Shown here: one piece after another, positions 1 through 7,428 of the stretch
How positions within the stretch are numbered: the stretch's first letter is position 1
How the letters are laid out: every line of letters starts with the position of its first letter
NCBI RefSeq assembly: GCF_000021925.1
Contig: NC_011830.1
Span: forward strand, 1,512,501-1,576,500
Length of the DNA stretch: 64,000 bases
Direction: 5' to 3'
Source of the DNA: Desulfitobacterium hafniense DCB-2
GTDB taxonomy: Bacteria; Bacillota; Desulfitobacteriia; Desulfitobacteriales; Desulfitobacteriaceae
Made by a program: the position numbers and the translations under genes
Notes under the pieces: model-generated
What the model was told of the DNA's origin: nothing
The model's database searches: none
The model's input: only the letters and a program-made list of their open reading frames with translations

Positions 1-140
1 TTATTCTTAAGGAAACTGACATTTTAGCGGTTATTGGCTAAGATAATACTCTTTGCTTTATTCACTTAATGAACTTGACATTGTACAGTGTTTTTTACTT
101 ATTGACCCTTGAATTTTGATTTTTAAGGAGGAACTTACAG

Positions 141-1775
141 GTGGCAAAACAAATCGTTTTCAATGAAGAAGCTCGCCGCGCATTAGAGCGTGGTGTTAAT
201 GCCCTGGCTGAGTCTGTCCGGGTAACTCTTGGACCTAAAGGCCGTAATGTGGTTTTGGACAAAAAATTCGGCGCTCCTTTGATTACCAATGATGGTGTGA
301 CTATCGCCCGGGAAATTGAGCTGGAAGATCCATTCGAGAATATGGGGGCCCAACTTGTCAAGGAGGTTGCAACCAAAACCAATGATGTAGCAGGGGATGG
401 AACCACCACTGCAACTGTATTGGCCCAAGCGATTATCCGTGAAGGCTTAAAGAATGTAGCTGCCGGTGCTAATCCTATGGGCATCAAGCGAGGCATTGAG
501 AAGGCTGTTGAATCTGTTGTCGAGGATATTAAAACCAATGCAAAGCCCATTGAAAGCAAGGAATCCATCGCTCAAGTAGCTTCTATCTCCGCCGGCGATG
601 ACAACATCGGCGTTCTGATTTCTGATGCTATGGAAAAGGTCGGCAAAGACGGCGTAATCACCGTAGAAGAAGCTAAAGGAATGACCACCGAGCTCAAAGT
701 TGTCGAAGGTATGCAATTTGACCGGGGCTATCTCTCTGCATATATGATCACCGATACTGATAAGATGGAAGCTATTTTAAATGATCCTTACATCTTAATT
801 ACCGATAAAAAGATTGGCGCTATCGCCGACATTCTCCCTGTTCTTGAGAAAGTCGTTCAAGCCGGCCGTCAACTTCTGATTATTGCCGAAGATATCGAAG
901 GGGAAGCTTTGGCTACCCTCATTCTCAACAAACTCCGCGGAACCTTTACCTGCGTTGCTGTAAAAGCTCCTGGCTTCGGTGATCGCCGTAAGGCAATGCT
1001 GGAAGATATCGCAATCCTCACCGGTGGTACCGTCATTACCGAAGATCTTGGCTTAAAGCTGGAAAACACTACGATTGATATGCTGGGCCGTGCTCGTCAA
1101 ATTCGCGTAACTAAAGAAGAAACCACCATTGTTGAAGGCTCCGGTTCTCAAGATGATATTAAGAGCCGTGTGGAAGCCATTAAAAAGCAAATCGACGAAA
1201 CGACTTCTGATTTCGACCGGGAAAAACTTCAAGAGCGTTTGGCTAAATTAGCCGGCGGGGTTGCTGTGATTCAAGTAGGTGCTGCAACAGAAGTTGAAAT
1301 GAAAGAAAAGAAACTCCGCATTGAAGATGCTTTAGCTGCAACCCGTGCAGCAGTTGAAGAAGGTATCGTAGCCGGTGGTGGCTGCGCGTTAGTGGATGCT
1401 GCTAAAGCGCTTGACAGCCTTAAGCTGACCGGAGACGAAAAGACCGGTGTAGCTATTGTATGCCGTGCTTTGGAGGAACCTCTCCGTCAAATTGCCAATA
1501 ATGCAGGATTTGAAGGCTCCATCGTTGTGGAGAAGGTTCGCAATGGCGGCCGTGGGGTAGGATTCAACGCTCTGACCGAAGCATATGAAGATATGATTGC
1601 AGCCGGTATCGTTGACCCCGCTAAAGTGACACGTTCTGCCCTGCAGAATGCAGCTTCCATCGCTGCTATGCTCCTTACTACCGAGTGCTTAGTTTCCGAT
1701 ATCCCATCAAAGGATAATGGTGCGGCTGCTATGGCTGGTATGGGCGGCATGGGTGGAATGGGCGGCATGATGTAA
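141..1775 (+). CDS. groEL: 60 kDa chaperonin GroEL
   Basis: Cytoplasmic ATP-driven folding chaperone that forms the double heptameric ring working with GroES. The 544-residue length is normal for the family. The ATP-binding motif GDGTTT sits at residues 85-90 (catalytic Asp86) and the protein ends in the Gly-Gly-Met tail typical of GroEL. The start is a GTG preceded by TAAGGAGGA at the proper distance. No groES and no CIRCE (HrcA) inverted repeat is visible in the 140 bases upstream, so either groES ends just outside the window or this copy is expressed separately; a TTGACA at 74-79 could belong to a promoter but I see no convincing -10. Two terminators follow. Confidence 0.97.
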   Translation: MAKQIVFNEEARRALERGVNALAESVRVTLGPKGRNVVLDKKFGAPLITNDGVTIAREIELEDPFENMGAQLVKEVATKTNDVAGDGTTTATVLAQAIIREGLKNVAAGANPMGIKRGIEKAVESVVEDIKTNAKPIESKESIAQVASISAGDDNIGVLISDAMEKVGKDGVITVEEAKGMTTELKVVEGMQFDRGYLSAYMITDTDKMEAILNDPYILITDKKIGAIADILPVLEKVVQAGRQLLIIAEDIEGEALATLILNKLRGTFTCVAVKAPGFGDRRKAMLEDIAILTGGTVITEDLGLKLENTTIDMLGRARQIRVTKEETTIVEGSGSQDDIKSRVEAIKKQIDETTSDFDREKLQERLAKLAGGVAVIQVGAATEVEMKEKKLRIEDALAATRAAVEEGIVAGGGCALVDAAKALDSLKLTGDEKTGVAIVCRALEEPLRQIANNAGFEGSIVVEKVRNGGRGVGFNALTEAYEDMIAAGIVDPAKVTRSALQNAASIAAMLLTTECLVSDIPSKDNGAAAMAGMGGMGGMGGMM

Positions 1776-1808
1776 AGCCTTAAACCACAAATAAATGCCT
1801 GAAATAAG

Positions 1809-1866
1809 TGAGACTCGTGTTGCGATGTGGCTATAGCCAATTTTGCTAACACGAGTCTCAATTTTT
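1809..1866 (+). terminator. groEL rho-independent terminator
   Basis: A perfect 13-bp stem (1809-1821 with 1848-1860, TGAGACTCGTGTT and its complement) is followed by ATTTTT. It ends groEL transcription. Confidence 0.9.
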
Positions 1867-1919
1867 AGAGGTTTCTTATAAGTTCGCTGAACTTGCAGGA
1901 AGCCTCTTTTTTATTATTT
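1867..1919. terminator. Second hairpin between groEL and the repressor gene
   Basis: AGAGGTTTCTT pairs with AGGAAGCCTCT (with G-U pairs) around an inner AAGTTC/GAACTT stem, followed on the plus strand by a long T-rich tract. It probably backs up the groEL terminator and may also end the convergent regulator transcript. Confidence 0.7.
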
Positions 1920-2261
1920 TTAGACGTCTTCGGCAGCTTTTAATTCGACCATTCCGAGAACTTTCATCTTGTTATCATGTGACAGCTTGCGGAAATTTGA
2001 TATAAGAGCCAATTCATCCTCCGTTAATTCAACGGGGGATATTTTTTTGTCACTTATTCCATAGATATCGTCCAGGTTAATCTCTAGGAAATTGCAGATG
2101 TTCAGAAGAGTCGAGATGTCGATAGAGTTGGTCCCTTTCTCCCATGATGATATCGTATTATCTCTGACCCCTAGATGGTCGGCTAATTGTTTTTGGGTTA
2201 TACCTTTTCTTTCGCGATATTTGCGTAGGTTTTCCGCCACCCTCAATTTAATTGCTTCCAT
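1920..2261 (-). CDS. XRE-family transcriptional repressor of the tail cluster
   Basis: A 113-residue phage-type repressor. An HTH_3/Cro-C1 domain covers about residues 8-63 (pattern KGITQKQLADHLGV followed by NTISSWEKG); the C-terminal half is short and helical, with no LexA-like peptidase domain. I chose the ATG at 2261 because AAGGGAGTGG lies just upstream of it; a longer reading from 2312 has no ribosome binding site. The gene diverges from the tail cluster, and three operator-like palindromes lie between its start and the first downstream genes, which suggests it silences the cluster and itself. How it would be inactivated is not shown by the sequence. Confidence 0.85.
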   Translation of the reverse strand: MEAIKLRVAENLRKYRERKGITQKQLADHLGVRDNTISSWEKGTNSIDISTLLNICNFLEINLDDIYGISDKKISPVELTEDELALISNFRKLSHDNKMKVLGMVELKAAEDV

Positions 2262-2320
2262 TGATAACCACTCCCTTGTGTTGATTATATAGATAACTAT
2301 GATCTTAATCAAGATGAATA

Positions 2321-2399
2321 TTCATGAAATATGAATAAAAGATATTGACACATCATAATTTATGAAGTAAGGTGGTGTTGTGAGTTCATGAAATATGAA
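2321..2399. promoter_or_regulatory. Three operator-like palindromes upstream of the tail cluster
   Basis: TTCATGAAATATGAA occurs exactly twice, at 2321-2335 and 2385-2399, and a relative ATCATAATTTATGAA lies between them at 2352-2366. All have the form TCAT-N5-ATGA. Their centres are 31 and 33 bp apart, about three helical turns. A TTGACA at 2345-2350 lies between the first two. This is a natural operator array for the adjacent XRE repressor. Confidence 0.65.
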
Positions 2400-2978
2400 G
2401 TTGGAGTGAAATGTGTTTGGAGAAAACCAAGCTTCAAGGATTGCAACTCTTTCCGTCGGCGTGAACGTTAAAGATACCCTTGCCAGTAGTTATTTTAGAG
2501 ATTATCGATCGGATGGGAGGTGAAATGAATGAGCGGTTGCAGGCTGTATAGAATAAAACCTTTGAAGTGGCTTAAGTCAATCACGTCTTACCGTACTCGA
2601 AAGTTGGATAATCTCCCTAAGAGCAAATGGGCTGAGATATTAGTAAGGGGAGGGACCATAAAGCCCTGACTATCCAAAGGGAAAAGGTGGAGGTGGATCA
2701 CAATGCTTAAGGAAAAAGTCAAATGCAGTGTGCATTTCTATTGAAGGGAAGCCAGGCTAATGAAAATGCCTGAACAAAAAGAAAATGCCCGCAAGTCCTG
2801 GCAGATTTAACGGGCAGAAGAAAAATAATTTCTAGCTTAGTATATCATGTTTTGCCAAGTCAGTACATCAGCTCATTAATAATCAAGTTGAAGTTGTCGC
2901 GGTGCGAATTACTTAAGTAGGATCAGTGGTTCTCCAGGCGGAGCGTAGAGAAGTTGGACATAAAGGTGGAGAGATAGT
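2400..2978. other. Leader region of the tail cluster, no firm gene
   Basis: The stretch carries several tiny reading frames with weak ribosome binding sites (for example 27 codons from ATG 2388 and a 46-codon frame listed separately). None resembles a known family. It may be a long 5' leader or the site where early genes (integrase, replication, head) were lost. Confidence 0.4.
2529..2669 (+). CDS. Possible small basic protein, unknown
   Basis: A 46-codon frame starting at ATG 2529 after GGGAGGTGAA. The product is rich in Lys and Arg and contains one Cys. I do not recognise it; it could be a small phage regulator or simply chance. Confidence 0.25.
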   Translation: MSGCRLYRIKPLKWLKSITSYRTRKLDNLPKSKWAEILVRGGTIKP

Positions 2979-3239
2979 ATGCGAATCGACATAAATGAGA
3001 AATACTGCATCACCTCTGATGAATACCAATATATTCTTAACACAAAATCCGTTAGTAACGGTAAAAAGATAAAGGGGCAGAAAGAATTAAAAGCAGTTGC
3101 TTATTGCTCAGATCTCAATCATTGTCTTAAGGAACTTGTAAAGCGTCAAATCAGGGAATCAGATTGCACTTCCCTCAGAGACGTTGCAAAGCGAATAGAA
3201 GAAATCAGAAGTGAAATAAATAGAACTGTTAATTTTTAA
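2979..3239 (+). CDS. Small conserved phage protein (DUF5405-like)
   Basis: An 86-residue soluble protein starting at an ATG after GGTGGAGAG. It begins with a short beta segment and then a helical, charged region (about residues 40-80) containing AYCSDLNHCLKELVKRQI, a pattern I associate with small prophage proteins of the DUF5405 type. Its role is unknown. It is the first clear gene on the right of the operator region and so the first candidate member of the repressed transcript. Confidence 0.55.
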   Translation: MRIDINEKYCITSDEYQYILNTKSVSNGKKIKGQKELKAVAYCSDLNHCLKELVKRQIRESDCTSLRDVAKRIEEIRSEINRTVNF

Positions 3240-3356
3240 GCGTTGTGAAGAGCACCTTCCCTATGGGTCATGCGGGCACCACAGCAATATATATCGTGTG
3301 GATGCGTGATGTTCCAGTGAGTTGATAGAGTAGGTGTGAGCAGATAAAGGAGTGGA

Positions 3357-3791
3357 GTGGCAGTGGAAGAAAGAATTGAGAAGCATATTCACCAGTATGT
3401 CGAGGCAGAACTTAGGAATTATCGGACCTATAAAAAACTTATTGGTGAATACGATAAAGAGTTGCTGTATAGAGGTGCTAAATCGGGACTTGGTAAAGAC
3501 CCGACGGGGAGGTTTTCACAGAATCGGATCAGTGACCCAACGTATGATGAAGTAGCAGGGGTTATTGCTAATGAGCAGAGAGTTAGAAGGATGAAAGATG
3601 TTGTGATGTGCATCGAGGATGTCTTAGAAGAGTTGTCGGAAGAGGAAGCACGATTAGTGGAGATGAAATATTTTAAGAGTTGCTATACAGACTTTGGAAT
3701 CATCGGCGAGCTGCACATAGGGCAAACAAAATACTATGGAGATAAAAAAAGGATAATCAGAAAGTTTGCTTTAAGGATGAGGTTAATATAA
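3357..3791 (+). CDS. ArpU/RinA-type phage late transcription regulator
   Basis: A 144-residue helical protein. The C-terminal half (about 85-140) holds LSEEEARLVEMKYF followed by a helix-turn-helix-like segment ending in GQTKYYGDKKRIIRKF, the layout of sigma-like ArpU/RinA late activators that sit just before packaging or tail genes in Gram-positive phages. The start may be GTG 3357 or GTG 3363; AAAGGAG lies slightly better for the second. Here it stands before tail genes only, and probably activates the late tail transcript. A hairpin follows at 3845. Confidence 0.65.
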   Translation: MAVEERIEKHIHQYVEAELRNYRTYKKLIGEYDKELLYRGAKSGLGKDPTGRFSQNRISDPTYDEVAGVIANEQRVRRMKDVVMCIEDVLEELSEEEARLVEMKYFKSCYTDFGIIGELHIGQTKYYGDKKRIIRKFALRMRLI

Positions 3792-3844
3792 GTGTAGAAT
3801 TTGCGAAGTATTTAACACCATTTCCGTAGTATTATGGTATCAGT

Positions 3845-3880
3845 GAAAGGCGTCAAGAGATGGGCGCCTTTCCTTATTTA
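3845..3880 (+). terminator. Hairpin after the late regulator
   Basis: GAAAGGCG (3845-3852) pairs perfectly with CGCCTTTC (3865-3872), followed by a modestly T-rich CTTATTTA. It could be a terminator of the early transcript or an antitermination target ahead of the tail genes. Confidence 0.5.
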
Positions 3881-3991
3881 TAGGAGTACTCCTTTCGGCG
3901 ACTCTCCTCTCGGTCGGCTGGGTGAACTATAGACCAGCCGCTTTAATCAGGCTTTGGTGATAACAGTCAGAGGGAAAGCAAGGAGGTGAGG

Positions 3992-4153
3992 ATGGCCTAT
4001 CAGAGAACTACGGCTTTACCGGGATGTAGGCCGGAAAAGAAAAATGGCTGGGCAGAAGGAAGATTTATGATGAACATCTCCATGCAGGAGATGGATCAAG
4101 AGATGCCCAAGTATCCGGCCAAACGGGCAATGGGGCAAATCATGAATGACTGA
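3992..4153 (+). CDS. Small hypothetical protein at the start of the tail operon
   Basis: A 53-residue frame with a near-perfect AAGGAGGTGAG ribosome binding site before ATG 3992, so it is probably translated. The product is basic, with a Met-rich middle (about residues 26-36), and no domain I recognise. It is followed after 20 bases by the tail-completion gene, so it belongs to the same operon. Confidence 0.55.
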   Translation: MAYQRTTALPGCRPEKKNGWAEGRFMMNISMQEMDQEMPKYPAKRAMGQIMND

Positions 4154-4173
4154 CTGTCGAAGGGGGTGATCCA

Positions 4174-4641
4174 ATGAGCGCTATTACAGTCAATGGGGTT
4201 CGGGACAGTGTGATGACAATACTGCATCAACATTTCCCCGGCATCTCTGTTTATAGCGAAGAGATCCGGCAAGGCTTTGATAAGCCTTGTTTTTTTGTCA
4301 AGCTTTTCCCGGTGTCGCAGAATCAGCTTCTTGGCCGGCGATATCAGCGGAACCACTCTTTCGATATTGGCTACTTCCCGGTAGTGGTAGATGAGGGAGA
4401 AGGCGAAGGGAATAGACAAAATCAGGACATGCACGATGTGGCTGAGCAACTGTACGAAGCAATGGAGTTGATCCCAGTGGTTGATGAGAGCGACGGACTA
4501 ATGCGAGGCACGAAAATGGGACATGAAATCGTCGAAGGGGTACTGCATTTTTATGTGGATTATAATTTCCAGGTTATAAAAGAGGCGACACTGGAGCCAC
4601 TGATGCAGACCATGGAACAGGAGGGATTTATTCGTGGCTAG
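4174..4641 (+). CDS. Phage tail terminator/completion protein
   Basis: A 155-residue protein like the tail terminator family of contractile Gram-positive phages (DUF6838 type), occupying the XkdI/XkdJ place just before the sheath gene in PBSX. It would cap the head-proximal end of the finished tail, where in a phage it meets the neck. In a headless particle this cap closes the tail tube. The start ATG follows AAGGGGGTGATC. The next gene overlaps its end by 8 bases, a sign of translational coupling. Confidence 0.7.
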   Translation: MSAITVNGVRDSVMTILHQHFPGISVYSEEIRQGFDKPCFFVKLFPVSQNQLLGRRYQRNHSFDIGYFPVVVDEGEGEGNRQNQDMHDVAEQLYEAMELIPVVDESDGLMRGTKMGHEIVEGVLHFYVDYNFQVIKEATLEPLMQTMEQEGFIRG

Positions 4642-4813
4642 GAAAGATGAACTTATTGAAAAGGTCTATTCAAAGCTGCAGATTCTGCAATCAAAGCAAT
4701 TCACAGCACAGCAAAGGGATGTGCTGGAGGCTTTGCTGCAGGACGGTGCCAACTATACCAAGAGTGAGGTTATCTCAATTTCTGAGGACTTTCGAACAAA
4801 GGAGGCTAAATAA
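4634..4813 (+). CDS. Small tail-operon protein, unknown
   Basis: A 59-residue frame from GTG 4634, overlapping the tail terminator gene by 8 bases and ending two bases before the sheath gene. It is helical and charged (Lys, Glu, Gln rich) and contains a heptad-like stretch in residues 5-40. I do not recognise the family. The tight packing makes it very likely a real gene. Confidence 0.6.
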   Translation: MARKDELIEKVYSKLQILQSKQFTAQQRDVLEALLQDGANYTKSEVISISEDFRTKEAK

Positions 4814-4815
4814 AA

Positions 4816-6132
4816 ATGGCAGCAGGAACATTTACAGCTCAAAACAAGGTGAGACCCGGCGTGTATATCAATTTCAAATCTGAGCCCCAGGCGGCAGGGA
4901 CTTTGGGGGAACGGGGGATTGTATCCATGCCCCTGATTCTGAGCTGGGGTGAACCCGGTAAAATGATCACCATCGAAGCCGGTGACGATGTATTCCCAAA
5001 ATTGGGGTACTCCATTATGGATGCCCAATTACGCTTGATCAATGAGGCTTTGAAACGGGCCAAGACGTTGCTCCTCTACCGGTTGAACGCCGGCACGAAG
5101 GCGGCGGTGACGGTCGGAAACTTGACGGTAACGGCCAAGTGGGGTGGAGCCCGTGGTAACGACATTACCCTTGTTATCCAGGAAAATATTGATGATGAGA
5201 CAAAGTTTGATGTGTCCACCTTAGTGGATGGAGCCGAGCTCGATAAGCAAACTGTGTCTGATATCGCCGGCCTTGCTGCAAATGATTGGGTCATCTTTTC
5301 CGGTACCGGTGCCTTAACGGAAACAGCAGGCGCTCCACTGATCAACGGCTCCGACGGAGCCGTAACCAATCAGGCTTATATCGATTATCTGGCTGCTGTG
5401 GAGATCTTCGACTTTAACACTATCGCACTTCCCAGCACGGATGATGCGCTCAAAGCCACTTTCACTGCCTTTGCCAAACGGCTCCGGGATGACGAAGGGA
5501 AGAAGATCCAGGTCGTTCTCGAAAACTATCCGGCGGCTGATTATGAGGGTGTGATTAGTGTTAAAAACGGTGTGGTACTCGCTGATGGAACTATCTTGAC
5601 GGCCGCTCAGGCGACAGCGTGGGTAGCCGGTGCCACGGCAGGGGCACGGGTGAACGAATCCCTCACTTACCAGGGCTATGATGAGGCTGTTGATGTGGCC
5701 CCCCGATATACCAATGCACAGATCATCGCGGCTTTGCAGGCGGGGGAATTTTTATTTACCGCCAGTGACAACCAGGCGCTGGTGGAACAGGACATTAATA
5801 CACTGACTAGTTTCACGGCGGATAAAGGAAAACAGTTTGCCAAGAACCGGGTGATCAGGGTCTTGGATGGAATCAACAATGATTTTGTGCGGATTTTTTC
5901 TAAGTTCTATATCGGTAAGGTGTCCAATAATGCAGATGGACGGAACCTGTTGAAATCAGAGTGCATTAACTACATGAACACTTTGCAGGATATTGACGCA
6001 ATTAAGAATTTTGATGGTCAGACTGATCTAACTGTCCAGTCCGGAAATGATGTGGATGCGGTCTATATTGAGGCTTACGCATGGCCGGTAGACAGCATTG
6101 AAAAGATTTATGTTCGTGTGCGGATTAAATAG
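4816..6132 (+). CDS. Contractile tail sheath protein (XkdK type)
   Basis: A 438-residue sheath subunit. The N-terminus has the typical KVRPGVYINFKS opening in which the protein starts with an extended arm, and the middle contains the variable domain inserted in the sheath fold (about residues 90-170). The C-terminal part ends in the conserved beta-rich core that packs on the tube. Sheath subunits form the outer sleeve that shortens and drives the tube through a target envelope. The start ATG follows CAAAGGAGG. It is followed by the tube gene, as in PBSX and in myophages. Its presence separates this cluster from the siphophage remnant further right. Confidence 0.92.
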   Translation: MAAGTFTAQNKVRPGVYINFKSEPQAAGTLGERGIVSMPLILSWGEPGKMITIEAGDDVFPKLGYSIMDAQLRLINEALKRAKTLLLYRLNAGTKAAVTVGNLTVTAKWGGARGNDITLVIQENIDDETKFDVSTLVDGAELDKQTVSDIAGLAANDWVIFSGTGALTETAGAPLINGSDGAVTNQAYIDYLAAVEIFDFNTIALPSTDDALKATFTAFAKRLRDDEGKKIQVVLENYPAADYEGVISVKNGVVLADGTILTAAQATAWVAGATAGARVNESLTYQGYDEAVDVAPRYTNAQIIAALQAGEFLFTASDNQALVEQDINTLTSFTADKGKQFAKNRVIRVLDGINNDFVRIFSKFYIGKVSNNADGRNLLKSECINYMNTLQDIDAIKNFDGQTDLTVQSGNDVDAVYIEAYAWPVDSIEKIYVRVRIK

Positions 6133-6151
6133 AAAGTGCAGGTGAGATAAG

Positions 6152-6619
6152 ATGGCATTTTTAAGAGCGGAAGACGCAGTGGGTGGCAAGCAGGCCAAAG
6201 CTTTTGCTACGATCAATGGTCGGGTGGAAGAGTTATTTTATGCTAAATCCATTGAGGCAACTATCGAAAAGAATAAAGCAGATGTCCCTGTTCTCGGCAG
6301 GACGAATGTGGGAAAGAAGGCTGCTGGCTGGACCGGCAGTGGGACCCTGACGATCTATTATATTACGAGCCTGTTCAGGCAGCTGATGATCGACTATGTG
6401 AAAACCGGGCGGGATTTCTATTTTGATCTTCAGATCGTCAATGAAGATCCGGCCTCGGGTGTAGGAAAGCAGACCATTGTGCTTAAGGGCTGCAATCTGG
6501 ACAGCGTTACAGCAGCGTCTTTTGATATCACTTCAGACGATCCTTTGGAAGAGGAGATGCCCTTTACCTTTGAGGATATTGATATGCTGGATCAGTTCAG
6601 CCGTCCGGTGACGGGATAA
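6152..6619 (+). CDS. Tail tube protein (XkdM type)
   Basis: A 155-residue inner tube subunit of the contractile tail, of the normal length for the XkdM/DUF2001 family. It contains the repeated beta-strand pattern of tube proteins, with GSGTLTIYYITSLFRQ at about residues 63-78 as a typical conserved segment. It stacks in hexameric rings inside the sheath. ATG 6152 is preceded by AGGTGAG. The gene is 19 bases after the sheath gene and precedes the tail-assembly chaperone, the usual order. Confidence 0.88.
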   Translation: MAFLRAEDAVGGKQAKAFATINGRVEELFYAKSIEATIEKNKADVPVLGRTNVGKKAAGWTGSGTLTIYYITSLFRQLMIDYVKTGRDFYFDLQIVNEDPASGVGKQTIVLKGCNLDSVTAASFDITSDDPLEEEMPFTFEDIDMLDQFSRPVTG

Positions 6620-6771
6620 AAATGTTCTGCAGCTATGGACATGGTATGGGACACATCCCCAACTTGTCTTGAAGGAGAGTTTTAAAGGAGATCAGCAGTA
6701 TTCTGGTCTCCTTCTCTTGCTTGCGTTAATAAGCGCTTTAAGTCTTTGGGAGTTTAGGAGGATTAAGAATT

Positions 6772-7185
6772 ATGAGTGATTTGCAGGATTTCTTAATGGA
6801 CAACTTTGAAGAGGCTGAACCGATTGAACGGAGAGTAAGTCTTGGCGGGAAGGAAAAGATTATGAAGTTTAAGCCTATTTCAGCCGCCACAGGTGACGAG
6901 ATCAGGAGGAGCTGCCGCAAAACAACCTTCCATAAAGGTCAGCGGCTTGTTGAAACGGATCAGGATGCCTTTGTGGCTAAGTTAATTATTGAAACAACAA
7001 CAGTTCCTGATTTCAAATCTCAGGAGCTTCAGCAAAGCTGGGGTGTGCTGGGGGCTGAAAATCTGTTGAAAGCTATGAAAACGAAAATGAAGGATGGCGA
7101 ATATGCCACTTTTTCCAATATTGTCAGTGAAGTCAATGGTTATGACAAGAGCATGAACGATTTGGTCGAAGAAGCAAAAAACTAA
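6772..7185 (+). CDS. Tail assembly chaperone, short form (XkdN type)
   Basis: A 137-residue XkdN-like protein, the counterpart of lambda gpG. It binds the tape measure protein and keeps it ready for tube polymerisation, and it is not part of the finished tail. ATG 6772 follows TAGGAGG. The last codons GCA AAA AAC TAA contain a perfect slippery heptamer and are followed by a strong hairpin, so part of the ribosomes should slip by -1 and make a fused 197-residue form (see 7182-7364). A 152-bp non-coding spacer lies between the tube gene and this one. Confidence 0.85.
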   Translation: MSDLQDFLMDNFEEAEPIERRVSLGGKEKIMKFKPISAATGDEIRRSCRKTTFHKGQRLVETDQDAFVAKLIIETTTVPDFKSQELQQSWGVLGAENLLKAMKTKMKDGEYATFSNIVSEVNGYDKSMNDLVEEAKN

Positions 7186-7230
7186 TTGAGGAGGGCGATG
7201 GTGAGGCGAATTACGCTTACTACGCCCTCC
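7176..7230 (+). promoter_or_regulatory. Programmed -1 frameshift signal
   Basis: The heptamer A AAA AAC lies at 7176-7182 in the correct phase just before the stop codon. After a 7-base spacer, GGAGGGCG (7190-7197) pairs perfectly with CGCCCTCC (7223-7230). Inside the loop AGGCG and CGCTT can form another five pairs. This is a complete slippery site plus stimulatory structure of the gpG-gpGT kind. Confidence 0.88.
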
Positions 7231-7364
7231 ACGAGCTTCATATTTTACCCGGGGCATTGGTAAGATTACCCCGTAAGGAAAAGGCGGTTGTTTATGCCAT
7301 GATTGATATCAGGATTAAAAAGGAGAAAGACGAGGCGGCCAGGGCTAAAAGGAAAAGAAGATAA
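7182..7364 (+). CDS. -1 frame extension of the tail assembly chaperone (gpT-like part)
   Basis: This 60-codon frame has no start of its own and is entered by a -1 shift at the heptamer; reading continues as LIEEGDGEANYAYYALHEL and ends in a Lys/Arg-rich tail at a TAA. The -1 fusion product (197 residues) is the gpGT equivalent that links tape measure to tube subunits. The tape measure gene follows 64 bases later, as expected. Confidence 0.82.
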   Translation, partial: LIEEGDGEANYAYYALHELHILPGALVRLPRKEKAVVYAMIDIRIKKEKDEAARAKRKRR

Positions 7365-7428
7365 TATCTAATACACCATACTAGCCGAAACCTTGTTTTC
7401 GCCAGGAAACCCAAAAGGAGGTGGCAAT

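Noticed and set aside
1..140. CIRCE heat-shock operator before groEL
   Set aside because: The TTAGCACTC-N9-GAGTGCTAA pattern is not present in the visible 140 bases.
2400..2978. Early phage genes (integrase, replication) in the tail cluster leader
   Set aside because: All frames are short, with no recognisable motif; a lost or never present early region is more likely.
4096..4449. Minus-strand open frames opposite phage and purine genes
   Set aside because: They are mirror images of strong coding frames, lack ribosome binding sites and resemble no family.
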